Assembly: GCA_002712415.1 (NCBI GenBank)
Contig: PATO01000006.1
Location: forward strand, 15,572 to 29,628
Length of the DNA: 14,057 nucleotides
Direction: 5' to 3'
From: Actinomycetota bacterium
GTDB taxonomy: Bacteria > Actinomycetota > Acidimicrobiia > Acidimicrobiales > UBA8592
The translations under genes and the position numbers were made by a program. Below are positions 6,799 to 14,057 of this stretch, in pieces. The notes under the pieces are model-generated. The model saw only the letters and a program-made list of their open reading frames with translations. It ran no database searches and was not told the DNA's origin. Within the stretch, counting starts at the first letter, position 1, and the number at the start of each line of letters is the position of its first letter.

Positions 6799-8061
6799 TC
6801 ACGACTCCGGCCCCCATTGCTGAATTCCTCTTTTCTTGGAGTTCAAACCCTTTTCAGTCAGTGTGCTTACCACGCCTATTGAGTCGGGACCGTATTTAGA
6901 TCGGATTCTGTCGATTGCATCTTCAGTTTCTCTCCAATCACGATCATTGGTTCCTATTTCATCAAAAGACAGTTGCAGTCCATTTTTTGCCTGAGAGAAG
7001 TTTGAGGCCCCAACACCCAGAAGGCGAACACCGGTTGATAAATCTACAGTTTCGAGCAAAGCAATTGTTTCCCGAGCAATCACTTTCCCGCTATCGGTTG
7101 GGTTCGGGAGGGTTACCGACCTCACTAACGTTGAGAAATCAGAGAGCCGTACCTTAAGGGATAAGGTTCTAGCAAGATTTTCGGATCCTCTCAATCTTTT
7201 ACCAACCGAGTCAGAAAGCCTAAAAATCTCTGAATGAACACGTGGTAAGTCAAATAAGTCACTGGCAAAAGTTTCTTCATTTGAAATAGATTTAGCTTCA
7301 TGAGTAGGTTCAACGCTTCGTTCATCAATACCAAAAGACAGGCGGTGAAGATGTGCTCCCTGCACCTTGCCTAATGCATCCTTGAGGGTACCGAGCGGAA
7401 ACGTTCGCAATTCGGAAACAGATGTTATGCCTAGTTGTGCCAAACGCTTCACAGTAGCTGGACCAACGCCCCACAATGCTTTCACAGGTAACTTATCCAG
7501 GAAATCAATAACACCATCAGGATGGATGACCATGACACCGATTCCAGGAATTGGTCCAGATTCACTTGGCGAAGGTTTAGCTTCTTCGGTGGCTAATTTC
7601 GCCATAAATTTATTCGGGGCAATACCAACGGAGCAACTCAGACCATGTTCGGACCGGATATCTTTCCTTATCGCTTTGGCTATTTCAACAGGAGTACCAT
7701 AAAGTCGTTGACTCCCTCCGACATCCAAAAAGGCTTCATCAAGTGAGATCGGTTCAACGAGTGGGGTATATCTATGAAAAGTTTGCATGACCTTGTAACT
7801 AGTTGCTGCGTAATATGTATGGTCTCCTGGAAGAAAAATTGCCTCAGGGCAAAGCTTCTTTGCGCGAAAGGCTGGCATAGCCGAATGGATCCCAAAAGAA
7901 CGTGCCTCATAGGAGGCAGCAGCCACTACTCCACGATTTCCCACACCACCTACTACAACAGGTTTACCAATAAGTTCCGGCTTTCGCACAAGTTCAGCAG
8001 AGACAAAGAAAGCATCCATGTCGACGTGCATGATGTGTGAAGTTGAAATTTTTTTACTCAT
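6799..8061 (-). CDS. dinB: DNA polymerase IV (Y-family translesion polymerase DinB)
   Basis: Error-prone polymerase that bypasses template lesions. At 420 residues it is a full-length Y-family enzyme. The palm carries DMDAFF at 14-19 (metal ligand D14, probable steric gate F19) and SLDEAFLD at 106-113 (D108, E109). YEARSFGIHSAMP at 51-63 is the conserved nucleotide-contacting finger motif. The helix-hairpin-helix thumb region is around 190-215 and the little finger around 250-355. LQLSFD at 362-367 resembles the sliding-clamp binding motif. About 50 residues follow it, including RIRSKYGPDSIG, a tail common in actinobacterial homologues. The ATG at 8061 has no clear Shine-Dalgarno. I saw no actinobacterial LexA box (GAAC-N4-GTTC) in the upstream region. 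Confidence 0.95.
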   Translation of the reverse strand: MSKKISTSHIMHVDMDAFFVSAELVRKPELIGKPVVVGGVGNRGVVAAASYEARSFGIHSAMPAFRAKKLCPEAIFLPGDHTYYAATSYKVMQTFHRYTPLVEPISLDEAFLDVGGSQRLYGTPVEIAKAIRKDIRSEHGLSCSVGIAPNKFMAKLATEEAKPSPSESGPIPGIGVMVIHPDGVIDFLDKLPVKALWGVGPATVKRLAQLGITSVSELRTFPLGTLKDALGKVQGAHLHRLSFGIDERSVEPTHEAKSISNEETFASDLFDLPRVHSEIFRLSDSVGKRLRGSENLARTLSLKVRLSDFSTLVRSVTLPNPTDSGKVIARETIALLETVDLSTGVRLLGVGASNFSQAKNGLQLSFDEIGTNDRDWRETEDAIDRIRSKYGPDSIGVVSTLTEKGLNSKKRGIQQWGPES

Positions 8062-8222
8062 GTCAGACGGTTTTCAGGATGCCCAGCTTGATGCGCCCTT
8101 ACTATAATTCAAGCCTAGGACATACCTTGCTAGGAGTCTATGCTTTTTTTAGGTGCCATTAGTCACTGTTTAATTGCTAAAAAATTCCAAGTTCTTAGTG
8201 ACTGATGCTTTATGATTGAAAC
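8062..8222. promoter_or_regulatory. Divergent promoter region of dinB and the small membrane protein
   Basis: 161 bp between divergent genes. TACTATAATT at 8099-8108 holds -10-like hexamers on both strands: TATAGT toward dinB and TATAAT toward the plus-strand genes. Two inverted repeats are visible: CCTAG/CTAGG around 8114-8133, and ATTAGTCACT (8158-8167) against AGTGACTGAT (8197-8206) with one mismatch. There is a T7 run at 8145-8151. No convincing -35 hexamers were found, so promoter assignment is tentative. Confidence 0.4.
8211..8216 (+). promoter_or_regulatory. -10-like box TATGAT placed for a leaderless transcript
   Basis: TATGAT ends 6 nt before the ATG at 8223. With normal -10 to start-site spacing, transcription would begin at or next to the start codon. 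No Shine-Dalgarno precedes the ATG, which fits a leaderless mRNA. Confidence 0.45.
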
Positions 8223-8630
8223 ATGACTGATGAAATAGACCCAAAAGACGGGGATTCCTCAGAGCATAAAGAATCTTCCATTGAAATTATACCTAACTCA
8301 AAGATTGGCAAGTTCGATGTTGCTAATCTACCTATTACCGCAACCCCGATGTCAGGTCCATCAAAGCCTTCTCAGGCAATGGCGTTCGGTTCAATACTTT
8401 TAGGCGGACTCTGCGGTGGATTGATAGGTTTTGCATTCACAGATTTGCAGTGTTCTGGCAGTTGTGCAGGTGCATCCGGAATTAGCGCGCTCATTGGAGC
8501 AATAGTTGGTGCTGGTGGTGTTGGTGTCGTATCAATTCTTGCTCTACGCGCCATGAATGAATGGAAAAGTAAATCAGAACCTCAAATAGATACCGGCAAT
8601 GGTCCCCAGCAAGACTCTATAGATGATTAG
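8223..8630 (+). CDS. Small membrane protein of unknown function with two glycine-rich helices
   Basis: I do not recognise this 135-residue protein. The first 50 residues are polar and acidic at the start and probably disordered. Two hydrophobic, glycine-rich helices follow at about 53-73 and 85-110, with GLCGGLIG and IGAIVGAGGVGVV, which could pack through glycine zippers. The short loop between them holds C77 and C81 (CSGSC), which might form a disulfide if the loop is outside. The C-terminal tail is polar. The gene probably has a leaderless start. Its last 8 nt overlap the start of the inositol-monophosphatase-family gene, so the two are co-transcribed, but no functional link is evident. 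Confidence 0.75.
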   Translation: MTDEIDPKDGDSSEHKESSIEIIPNSKIGKFDVANLPITATPMSGPSKPSQAMAFGSILLGGLCGGLIGFAFTDLQCSGSCAGASGISALIGAIVGAGGVGVVSILALRAMNEWKSKSEPQIDTGNGPQQDSIDD

Positions 8631-9411
8631 CTATCATGAGCTTCGTGATATAGCGCTAGAATGCGTTGCTTCTGTGACATCTACAATCAATATTTGTTCA
8701 ACAAAGGAACAAAGCACTGATATTAAAAAGAAATCATCTTCCTCTGATTATGTCACTTCGCTGGATCGACAAATTGAATCAGAAACTGTTCAATTCATCA
8801 GGAAAAACCGAACGAGTGACGGAATTCTAGGCGAAGAAGGGGCTTATGCGTCTGGAACTTCTGGAATTCGGTGGATAATCGACCCAATAGATGGGACAAG
8901 TAACTTTGTATATGGAGTTCCCTATTTCAGTATCTCTATTGCCATTGAGGCTGATGGAAAAATCGTTGCCGGGGTTGTAGCAGACTTGAGCTCAAACGAT
9001 GTTTTTGATGCTGTCAAAGGCCACGGTTCGAGATGCAACAACGAAATAATTACGGTGAACGATAATGATTCTCTTCAGAGTGCCATAATCGCAACAGGAT
9101 TCAGTTACCGGCCCGAACGAAGGGAGTTTCAAGGGGGCATGTTGCAACACATTCTTCCTAGAATTGGCGATATTCGTCGTTTCGGTTCTGCTGCTCTGGA
9201 CCTTTGCTGGCTTGCTACGGGCCGTTTAGACGCGTTCTATGAGGAGGGACTGAACCTATGGGACTACGCTGCAGGTAGTCTAATAGTCTCCGAGGCCGGA
9301 GGCACCGTTAGAACTACCAATCTAGCTCATGGCATAAACCTCCTACTTGCCACGAATACGCGTCTGGATAAAGAATTTCAGATATTGATAAATAACGCGC
9401 TGCAACATTAA
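8623..9411 (+). CDS. Inositol monophosphatase family phosphatase
   Basis: 262 residues of the Mg2+-dependent IMPase fold, which hydrolyses small phosphate esters such as inositol phosphate, histidinol phosphate or PAP. Metal-site motifs are present: GEEG with E71 and E72, WIIDPIDGTSNF at 84-95 (D87, D90 as ligands), and LWDYAAGSLIVSEAGG at 212-227 (D214). The substrate cannot be fixed from these motifs. SuhB/ImpA-type inositol phosphatase and HisN-type histidinol phosphatase are both possible, and no his or inositol genes are adjacent. The ATG lies within the end of the preceding gene (8-nt overlap) with no strong Shine-Dalgarno, so translation is probably coupled. Confidence 0.9.
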   Translation: MISYHELRDIALECVASVTSTINICSTKEQSTDIKKKSSSSDYVTSLDRQIESETVQFIRKNRTSDGILGEEGAYASGTSGIRWIIDPIDGTSNFVYGVPYFSISIAIEADGKIVAGVVADLSSNDVFDAVKGHGSRCNNEIITVNDNDSLQSAIIATGFSYRPERREFQGGMLQHILPRIGDIRRFGSAALDLCWLATGRLDAFYEEGLNLWDYAAGSLIVSEAGGTVRTTNLAHGINLLLATNTRLDKEFQILINNALQH

Positions 9412-9455
9412 CTAGGAATCCTTAGCCCCACCTACCAACCATCTTGATAATCACC

Positions 9456-9461
9456 TATGCT
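9456..9461 (+). promoter_or_regulatory. -10-like box TATGCT placed for a leaderless transcript
   Basis: TATGCT ends 6 nt before the ATG at 9468, the same geometry as the TATGAT box before 8223. There is no Shine-Dalgarno. It would drive the response regulator, kinase and lipoprotein operon as a leaderless mRNA. Confidence 0.4.
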
Positions 9462-9467
9462 GTGCGT

Positions 9468-10148
9468 ATGACTACAACGATTTTAGTTGTTGAAGACGAT
9501 GAACGTATTCGCACAGCGGTCCGGTTAGCGCTCCAAAAAGAGGGATGGGAAGTTTTAGATGCCGCAACTGGCGAAGAGGCACTTCAAATTTTCCAGTCAG
9601 AGAAATGCGATATTCTTCTAATTGATATCATGCTTCCTGGCATAGATGGATTTGAAGTTTGCCGTTCTGTCAGGAAAATTAGTGATGTACCCGTAGTAAT
9701 GGTTACAGCAAGGGATGATACTCATGATGTTGTCGCCGGATTAGAAGCAGGAGCGGACGATTACCTAACTAAACCTTTCTCCCCTAAGGAACTTAGCGCG
9801 AGAATTAGAGCACTTTTGAGGAGAGTTCGTCTCCCCTCACCAGAATTGAGCAAACTCGACTTCGGAGACCTAAAGATCCTTCCAGATCAAGGTCAAGTCA
9901 TAGTAAATGACCAAACTATTCATTTAACAAGAACAGAGTTTCAATTACTCGCCGAGCTCGCTTCTGTACCAGATCGTGTTTTCAGTAGAGATGAACTACT
10001 GGAGCGGGTTTGGGGTAAAGACTATTTTGGCGATGGAAGATTAGTTGACGTTCACATTCGTAGACTACGAAAAAAAATTGAGCCTGAAGATGCACGACCT
10101 CAGTATGTAGTTACCGTCCGAGGTTTTGGTTACAAACTAAAGAGTTGA
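9468..10148 (+). CDS. OmpR/PhoB-family response regulator, MtrA-like
   Basis: A 226-residue two-component transcription regulator. The receiver domain (about 4-118) has the acidic pair E9-D10-D11, phospho-acceptor D53 in LLIDIMLPG, T80 and K102 in LTKPF. A winged-helix DNA-binding domain (about 129-226) ends in RRLRKKIEP and VTVRGFGYKL, typical of OmpR/PhoB. The frame extends upstream to a TTG at 9444, but the ATG at 9468 gives the standard MTTTILVVEDD start and fits the -10 geometry, so I use it. It is followed after 6 nt by its kinase. The operon with a GerMN lipoprotein suggests the actinobacterial MtrAB-LpqB system, but orthology to MtrA is an inference. Confidence 0.93.
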   Translation: MTTTILVVEDDERIRTAVRLALQKEGWEVLDAATGEEALQIFQSEKCDILLIDIMLPGIDGFEVCRSVRKISDVPVVMVTARDDTHDVVAGLEAGADDYLTKPFSPKELSARIRALLRRVRLPSPELSKLDFGDLKILPDQGQVIVNDQTIHLTRTEFQLLAELASVPDRVFSRDELLERVWGKDYFGDGRLVDVHIRRLRKKIEPEDARPQYVVTVRGFGYKLKS

Positions 10149-10154
10149 CAAATA

Positions 10155-11564
10155 GTGAAATCATCCAAGCAGTCGCTCCGAATCAGGACAAGGCTAATTT
10201 TGACATTCGGACTAAGCGCACTGTTAATCACTAGCGGAATATCTGTACTCACATACTTCCTCGTGCGAGGAAACCTAATTGAAAATAGAGACCAAAGTGC
10301 CTTAAGCGTTGCATCAGTTAATGCGAGACAAGCTGAACGGAGGATATTTGAAGGAGCTACGGACAAAGCGGTGAGGGATTTTCTTTCAAACCTTCGAGGG
10401 GTGCGTGCAGAATCAACACCGGTATTAAGGCTTGAAACTGACTGGATTTCGGCTGATCCGGTAGTTTTCGCAGCTCCAGATAGCATTGATGCGAAGCTAT
10501 TAGAAGTCGTCAATAGCTCTCCCCTAGACGGGGCAAAAATGAAATACCGCATGGGAAATGGAACGCCGGTACTAGTTGTTGGCTTTCCTTTAGCAACTCG
10601 AAATGCACTTTATTTTGAAGCAACACCCCTAGACGACATTGAAGATACTCTTGATTCCCTAGCGACCATTTTGATGTTAGTGAGTGGCGGGGGGTTTCTT
10701 TTTGGAATTGCCTTAGGTATGTGGTCATCGAGAAGAGTTTTATTCCCCGTTGAAGAAGTAGGACAGACAGCACGAGCAATTGCAGTTGGTGACCTTTCGG
10801 CGCGTCTAGACGTCGGGAAAGACCCCGACCTTGAGATGCTGGCATCGACATTTAACCAAATGGCTAACACCTTAGAACAAAGAATAGAAGCAGATGCTAA
10901 ATTTGCAAGCAATGTCTCACATGAGCTTCGTTCACCCTTAACTACAATCATGGCGTCTATTGAAGTTCTTAATGGCAATGCAGACTCTCTTGACGAAAAT
11001 TCTAAACTTGCTCTTAGTCTTTTGAATGAGGACTTAGAGCGTTTCGAACAACTAGTAGAAGATCTTCTAGAAATTTCACGTTACGATGTCGGTGCCAACG
11101 CACTAACACTAGAGAGATTTCTTGTTGTGGAGTTCTTGGAGAGGCTCACCGAACAGCGAAGCTCCGGAGTAATTAGTATCAATTTTCCGTTTGAGATAAA
11201 CGATATTCTCATTGAAGCTGACAAGAGGCGGTTAGCTAGGGTGTTAAGCAATTTACTTGACAATGCCGATCATTATGCGGGCGGTGCTACCCACATCGAA
11301 GTGAGAGCCGATGAGGACACATTGATACTTTCTGTAATCGATAATGGACCAGGGATTACTCAAGAAGATCGGTCATCAATCTTTGAAAGGTTCGCTCGTG
11401 GAACAGAGGGAAGTCGCAGAGGGTCCAGCAAAGGGACTGGCTTGGGATTGTCGCTCGTGACTGAGCATGTCAAGCTTCATGGTGGATCTGTAGAAGTTAC
11501 GAGCGCCAATTCAGATGGAAGTGGGTCAAGATTCACCGTAACTTTGCCAGGAGTAATTAGATGA
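10155..11564 (+). CDS. Sensor histidine kinase, MtrB-like
   Basis: A 469-residue membrane kinase that should phosphorylate the adjacent regulator. Layout: basic N-terminus, membrane helix at about 14-37, extracytoplasmic sensor domain of about 130 residues, second helix at about 168-190, HAMP linker at about 191-243, and the HisKA helix with FASNVSHELRSPLTT (phospho-acceptor H256). The ATPase domain has the N box NLLDNADHYA (366-375), G1 DNGPGI (396-401) and G2 GTGLGLSL (427-434). It starts with GTG 6 nt after the regulator stop, and its stop overlaps the lipoprotein start as ATGA. This architecture matches MtrB, with extracytoplasmic sensing between two helices. Shared ancestry needs a tree. 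Confidence 0.93.
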   Translation: MKSSKQSLRIRTRLILTFGLSALLITSGISVLTYFLVRGNLIENRDQSALSVASVNARQAERRIFEGATDKAVRDFLSNLRGVRAESTPVLRLETDWISADPVVFAAPDSIDAKLLEVVNSSPLDGAKMKYRMGNGTPVLVVGFPLATRNALYFEATPLDDIEDTLDSLATILMLVSGGGFLFGIALGMWSSRRVLFPVEEVGQTARAIAVGDLSARLDVGKDPDLEMLASTFNQMANTLEQRIEADAKFASNVSHELRSPLTTIMASIEVLNGNADSLDENSKLALSLLNEDLERFEQLVEDLLEISRYDVGANALTLERFLVVEFLERLTEQRSSGVISINFPFEINDILIEADKRRLARVLSNLLDNADHYAGGATHIEVRADEDTLILSVIDNGPGITQEDRSSIFERFARGTEGSRRGSSKGTGLGLSLVTEHVKLHGGSVEVTSANSDGSGSRFTVTLPGVIR

Positions 11565-12148
11565 AGAAAACACCTATTCTTTTAGCCATTCTGCTCTTGT
11601 TTACATCTTTATCCTGTGGCGTTCCAGAGGATAACAAACCTGGAACAATCGCCTCGCCGTTGATCGACCGTGCTGAAATTCCGGAAGATATTTCGGTTGA
11701 TGGTGAAGGCCGAAATGAATACATATACCTATTTGATATAGACAATAAGCTCTCACCTGTACTTCGAAAGATCCCATCTGTTGACTTAAAAGTCACTGAC
11801 CTAATAAATGAACTCACTGCTGATTTATTGCCATTTGAACGCCAAGCGAACCTTAGTACTACAGTGCCGATAGGCCTATCGTTAGCAGGGGTAACTCAAG
11901 ATAATGATCTTGCAATTATCAACTTTAATGCGGGCGGTCTGGAAGTGATCGAAGGAGATGAACTTGCTAAAGCTTTGGCACAAATTGTTTGGACTTTAAC
12001 AGAAACTGGTGATTTAGATTCCATTATCATTTCAATAGAGGGAGAAATAAAAACATGGCCAACACCCAACAGCGGAGATCAGCAACTTTTAAGAAGAATT
12101 CAATTTATGAGCTATGCTCCAGAAGTCACATTAGGAATCACAGGCTAG
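11561..12148 (+). CDS. GerMN-domain lipoprotein (compact LpqB-like)
   Basis: 195 residues. A signal-like N-terminus (MKKTPILLAILLLFTSLSCG) ends in a probable lipidated C19, although the lipobox SLSC is not ideal. Residues about 75-190 resemble the GerMN fold: DLINELTADLLPF, then VPIGLSLAGV, LAIINFNAGG, LAKALAQIVWTLTETGD and IISIEGE. In mycobacteria LpqB, encoded next to mtrA and mtrB, carries a GerMN domain plus a beta-propeller and modulates MtrB. Here only GerMN is present, so this may be a reduced LpqB acting on the upstream kinase. The ATG overlaps the kinase stop, and AGGAG lies 7 nt upstream, a strong ribosome binding site. Function is inferred from context. Confidence 0.85.
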   Translation: MKKTPILLAILLLFTSLSCGVPEDNKPGTIASPLIDRAEIPEDISVDGEGRNEYIYLFDIDNKLSPVLRKIPSVDLKVTDLINELTADLLPFERQANLSTTVPIGLSLAGVTQDNDLAIINFNAGGLEVIEGDELAKALAQIVWTLTETGDLDSIIISIEGEIKTWPTPNSGDQQLLRRIQFMSYAPEVTLGITG

Positions 12149-12194
12149 AAACCTAGAAAGTCTTATTCATAAAAACCAAAAGGATAAATGAAAA

Positions 12195-13673
12195 ATGGAG
12201 GTAGTACTTTCAATAGATGCAGGGACCACTGGAGTTAGATCTATGTTGGTTGATAAGCAAGGATCTATCGTTGAAAGCGCATATCGAGAGTTTTCTCAGT
12301 ATTTTCCTCATGACGGCTACGTAGAACACAACCCATTAGAAATTTGGGAAGCTATAGAAGATACGATAGCCGAAGTTATTCAAAGGTTTGGATCACAACC
12401 AGTCGCAATCGGTATAACCAATCAGCGGGAAACCATAGTTTGTTGGGATAAGAAAAGTTCGCTACCTCAAAGTAATGCTCTTGTCTGGCAGGATAGGCGG
12501 ACTTCCAGGAGGTGCACACAATTACTGGAAGACGGGGTTCTTCCTTTAATAAGGGAATCAACAGGACTTGTTCTAGACCCTTATTTTTCAGCTACAAAAA
12601 TTGAGTGGCTTATTCAGAATAGAATTGAATTATCGGAAAGTACTGCTTTCGGGACTATAGACAGTTGGATTCTGTGGAAATTAACCGACGGTGGAGTTTT
12701 TGCGACTGACGTCACTAATGCATCGCGCACTATGCTATTCAACATCCATGACTTATCTTGGGACGATAATCTCCTTGAAATATTTGGAGTTCCAGTAAGC
12801 AATTTGCCGGAGGTTTTACCGTCAAGTGGGCATTTTGGGATAACAAGAAATCAATCAATGCTTAATGCAGGAATTCCAATAACAGGAATTGCAGGAGATC
12901 AGCAAGCATCATTATTTGGACAAACAGGTTTTGCAGATGGAGATGCAAAGAACACTTACGGCACAGGGTCCTTTGTTCTCTTGAACACTGGAGACTCATG
13001 TCCTGACCCTGTTGATGGGTTGTTAAATACAATAGCGTGGTCGCTTCCAAACGATGGAAAGAATTCTGTGACGTATGCTCTGGAGGGATCAATTTTCTCA
13101 ACAGGTTCAACTGTTCAGTGGCTACGTGATGGACTGGGTATCATCAAAGAGGCGTCGGAACTGGAAAACCTCGCACTCCAATGTGATTCAACAGACGGAG
13201 TATTTCTGGTTCCAGCATTCACTGGGCTTGGTAGCCCATGGTGGGACCCTTCAGCTAGAGGCACTTTAATAGGAATAACGAGAGGAACAGGTCGTAGCGA
13301 GATAGCGCGCGCGGCGATTGAATCAATGGTTTTTCAAACCCGAGATGTGGTTGAAAGCATGCGAAAAGCCACTGGAAGACCTATAAGAAGTCTCAAAGCT
13401 GACGGCGGGGCTTCAGTGATGAATATGATGCTACAGCTACAGGCAAACCACTTACAGGTCAACGTATATCGACCCACCTCACACGAGACTACAGCTTTAG
13501 GCGCCGCATACTTGGCTGGACTTGCTCATGGGTTTTGGAAATCTTTGGAAGAGATTGCCAGCCTTTGGTCAGTTGAATTCACTGCCTACCCGACAGACCT
13601 TACCGAAATGGATGAATTTGCGCACCAGAAATGGCTACTTGCAGTCAGGCGTAGCTTAGATTGGGCTATCTAG
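12195..13673 (+). CDS. glpK: Glycerol kinase GlpK
   Basis: FGGY-family kinase that makes sn-glycerol 3-phosphate from glycerol and ATP. At 492 residues it is full length. It shows the N-terminal phosphate loop SIDAGTTGVRS (6-16), NQRETIVCWD with R78-E79 for glycerol binding, VWQDRRT (97-103), DPYFSATK with Y130, GIAGDQQASLFGQ (231-243) with D235-Q236, YGTGSF (255-260), and GLGSPWWDPSARGT in the C-terminal domain. These match glycerol kinase better than other FGGY sugar kinases. It starts 46 nt after the lipoprotein gene, with AGGA about 10 nt before the ATG, so it may be in the same transcript. No glycerol facilitator or glpD is in view. Confidence 0.94.
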   Translation: MEVVLSIDAGTTGVRSMLVDKQGSIVESAYREFSQYFPHDGYVEHNPLEIWEAIEDTIAEVIQRFGSQPVAIGITNQRETIVCWDKKSSLPQSNALVWQDRRTSRRCTQLLEDGVLPLIRESTGLVLDPYFSATKIEWLIQNRIELSESTAFGTIDSWILWKLTDGGVFATDVTNASRTMLFNIHDLSWDDNLLEIFGVPVSNLPEVLPSSGHFGITRNQSMLNAGIPITGIAGDQQASLFGQTGFADGDAKNTYGTGSFVLLNTGDSCPDPVDGLLNTIAWSLPNDGKNSVTYALEGSIFSTGSTVQWLRDGLGIIKEASELENLALQCDSTDGVFLVPAFTGLGSPWWDPSARGTLIGITRGTGRSEIARAAIESMVFQTRDVVESMRKATGRPIRSLKADGGASVMNMMLQLQANHLQVNVYRPTSHETTALGAAYLAGLAHGFWKSLEEIASLWSVEFTAYPTDLTEMDEFAHQKWLLAVRRSLDWAI

Positions 13674-13676
13674 GAT

Positions 13677-14057
13677 TCAGAGTTCAGTAAGAGTGCTCTT
13701 TATCTGACGGATCGCTTGATTGGTCCTCTGTTCATTCTCTATTAAGGCAAACCGTACGTAGCCTTCCCCACCAGGACCGAATCCAATACCTGGCGATGTA
13801 GCGACTTTTGCTTCTTTCACAAGCCATGAAGCAAAATCGATTGAGCCCATATCCGCATAGGGTTCAGGTATTTTTGCCCAAACAAACATGGTTCCTTCTG
13901 GCGGTTGAATTTCCCAACCTATCCTATTGAGGCCATCGCAAAGGCTATCTCGCCGACTTTGATAAATGCTGTTCACTAGTTGTGGATGATCAGCTGCTTC
14001 GTTCATCGTCACAGTTGCTGCTATCTGTATTGGCTGAAATGTTCCGTAATCCAAGTA
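13677..14057 (-). CDS. alaC: AlaC-type alanine aminotransferase, C-terminal part only
   Basis: The last 126 codons of a PLP-dependent class I/II aminotransferase; the frame runs out of the window, so the N-terminal two-thirds including the PLP lysine are not seen. The stretch [15 protein letters not shown], followed by [26 protein letters not shown], is very close to what I recall of E. coli AlaC (YfdZ), which interconverts pyruvate/glutamate and alanine/2-oxoglutarate. [11 protein letters not shown] at the cut edge also fits. A related LL-DAP aminotransferase is less likely. The TTG at 14054 is an internal leucine and not a start. It converges on glpK with 3 nt between the two stops. Confidence 0.85.
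   Translation of the reverse strand, partial: YLDYGTFQPIQIAATVTMNEAADHPQLVNSIYQSRRDSLCDGLNRIGWEIQPPEGTMFVWAKIPEPYADMGSIDFASWLVKEAKVATSPGIGFGPGGEGYVRFALIENEQRTNQAIRQIKSTLTEL

Noticed and set aside
8114..8133. CCTAG/CTAGG inverted repeat in the dinB divergent region as a LexA-type SOS box
   Set aside because: It does not match the actinobacterial LexA box GAAC-N4-GTTC, and five-bp arms are common by chance.
10130..10978. Minus-strand open frames of 113-140 codons inside the kinase gene
   Set aside because: They lie fully opposite a kinase with all catalytic motifs, have no recognisable domain, and are typical shadow frames.
1..14057. CRISPR, prophage, insertion sequence or defence system
   Set aside because: No regularly spaced repeats, transposase, integrase, tRNA-linked attachment site or defence-type domains were seen. 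All protein genes but two small ones fall in recognisable families.

Overview
The window looks like chromosomal DNA of an actinobacterium of modest G+C content. The evidence is a DUF3040 membrane protein upstream of mraZ, the order dinB / DUF3040 / mraZ / rsmH / ftsL / ftsI / murE on one strand, a MurE with the meso-diaminopimelate signature DNPR, and a response regulator / histidine kinase / GerMN-lipoprotein operon that resembles mtrA-mtrB-lpqB. A marine Acidimicrobiia-type lineage would fit, but that placement is a guess from gene content and composition.

Region 1 (1-5349, minus strand) is the start of the division and cell-wall (dcw) cluster, transcribed leftward: mraZ, rsmH, ftsL, ftsI, murE (cut by the window edge). 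From rsmH onward the genes overlap. In front of mraZ lie five GGG-type boxes at an exact 10-bp period, the architecture of MraZ operators. Between mraZ and rsmH is an unusually long leader. It holds a 12-codon basic mini-ORF and a long-range RNA helix whose 3' arm ends about 10 nt before the rsmH ATG. A second, GC-rich palindrome lies inside the first codons of rsmH.

Region 2 (5350-8061, minus strand) holds dinB (DNA polymerase IV), a DUF3040 protein, a small conserved-looking protein and a lipoate-ligase-fold protein. All read toward mraZ.

Region 3 (8062-13673, plus strand) starts at a divergent intergenic region. A small two-helix membrane protein overlaps an inositol-monophosphatase-family gene. 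Then come a two-component system with a GerMN lipoprotein and a glycerol kinase. Two genes here, the small membrane protein and the response regulator, have a -10-like hexamer exactly 6 nt before the ATG and no Shine-Dalgarno, as expected for leaderless mRNAs.

Region 4 (13677-14057, minus strand) is the C-terminal part of an AlaC-type alanine aminotransferase, convergent with glpK and only 3 nt from it.

I saw no tRNA, rRNA, CRISPR array, insertion sequence or prophage gene. The most unusual material is the regulatory DNA/RNA around mraZ and rsmH, not any single protein.
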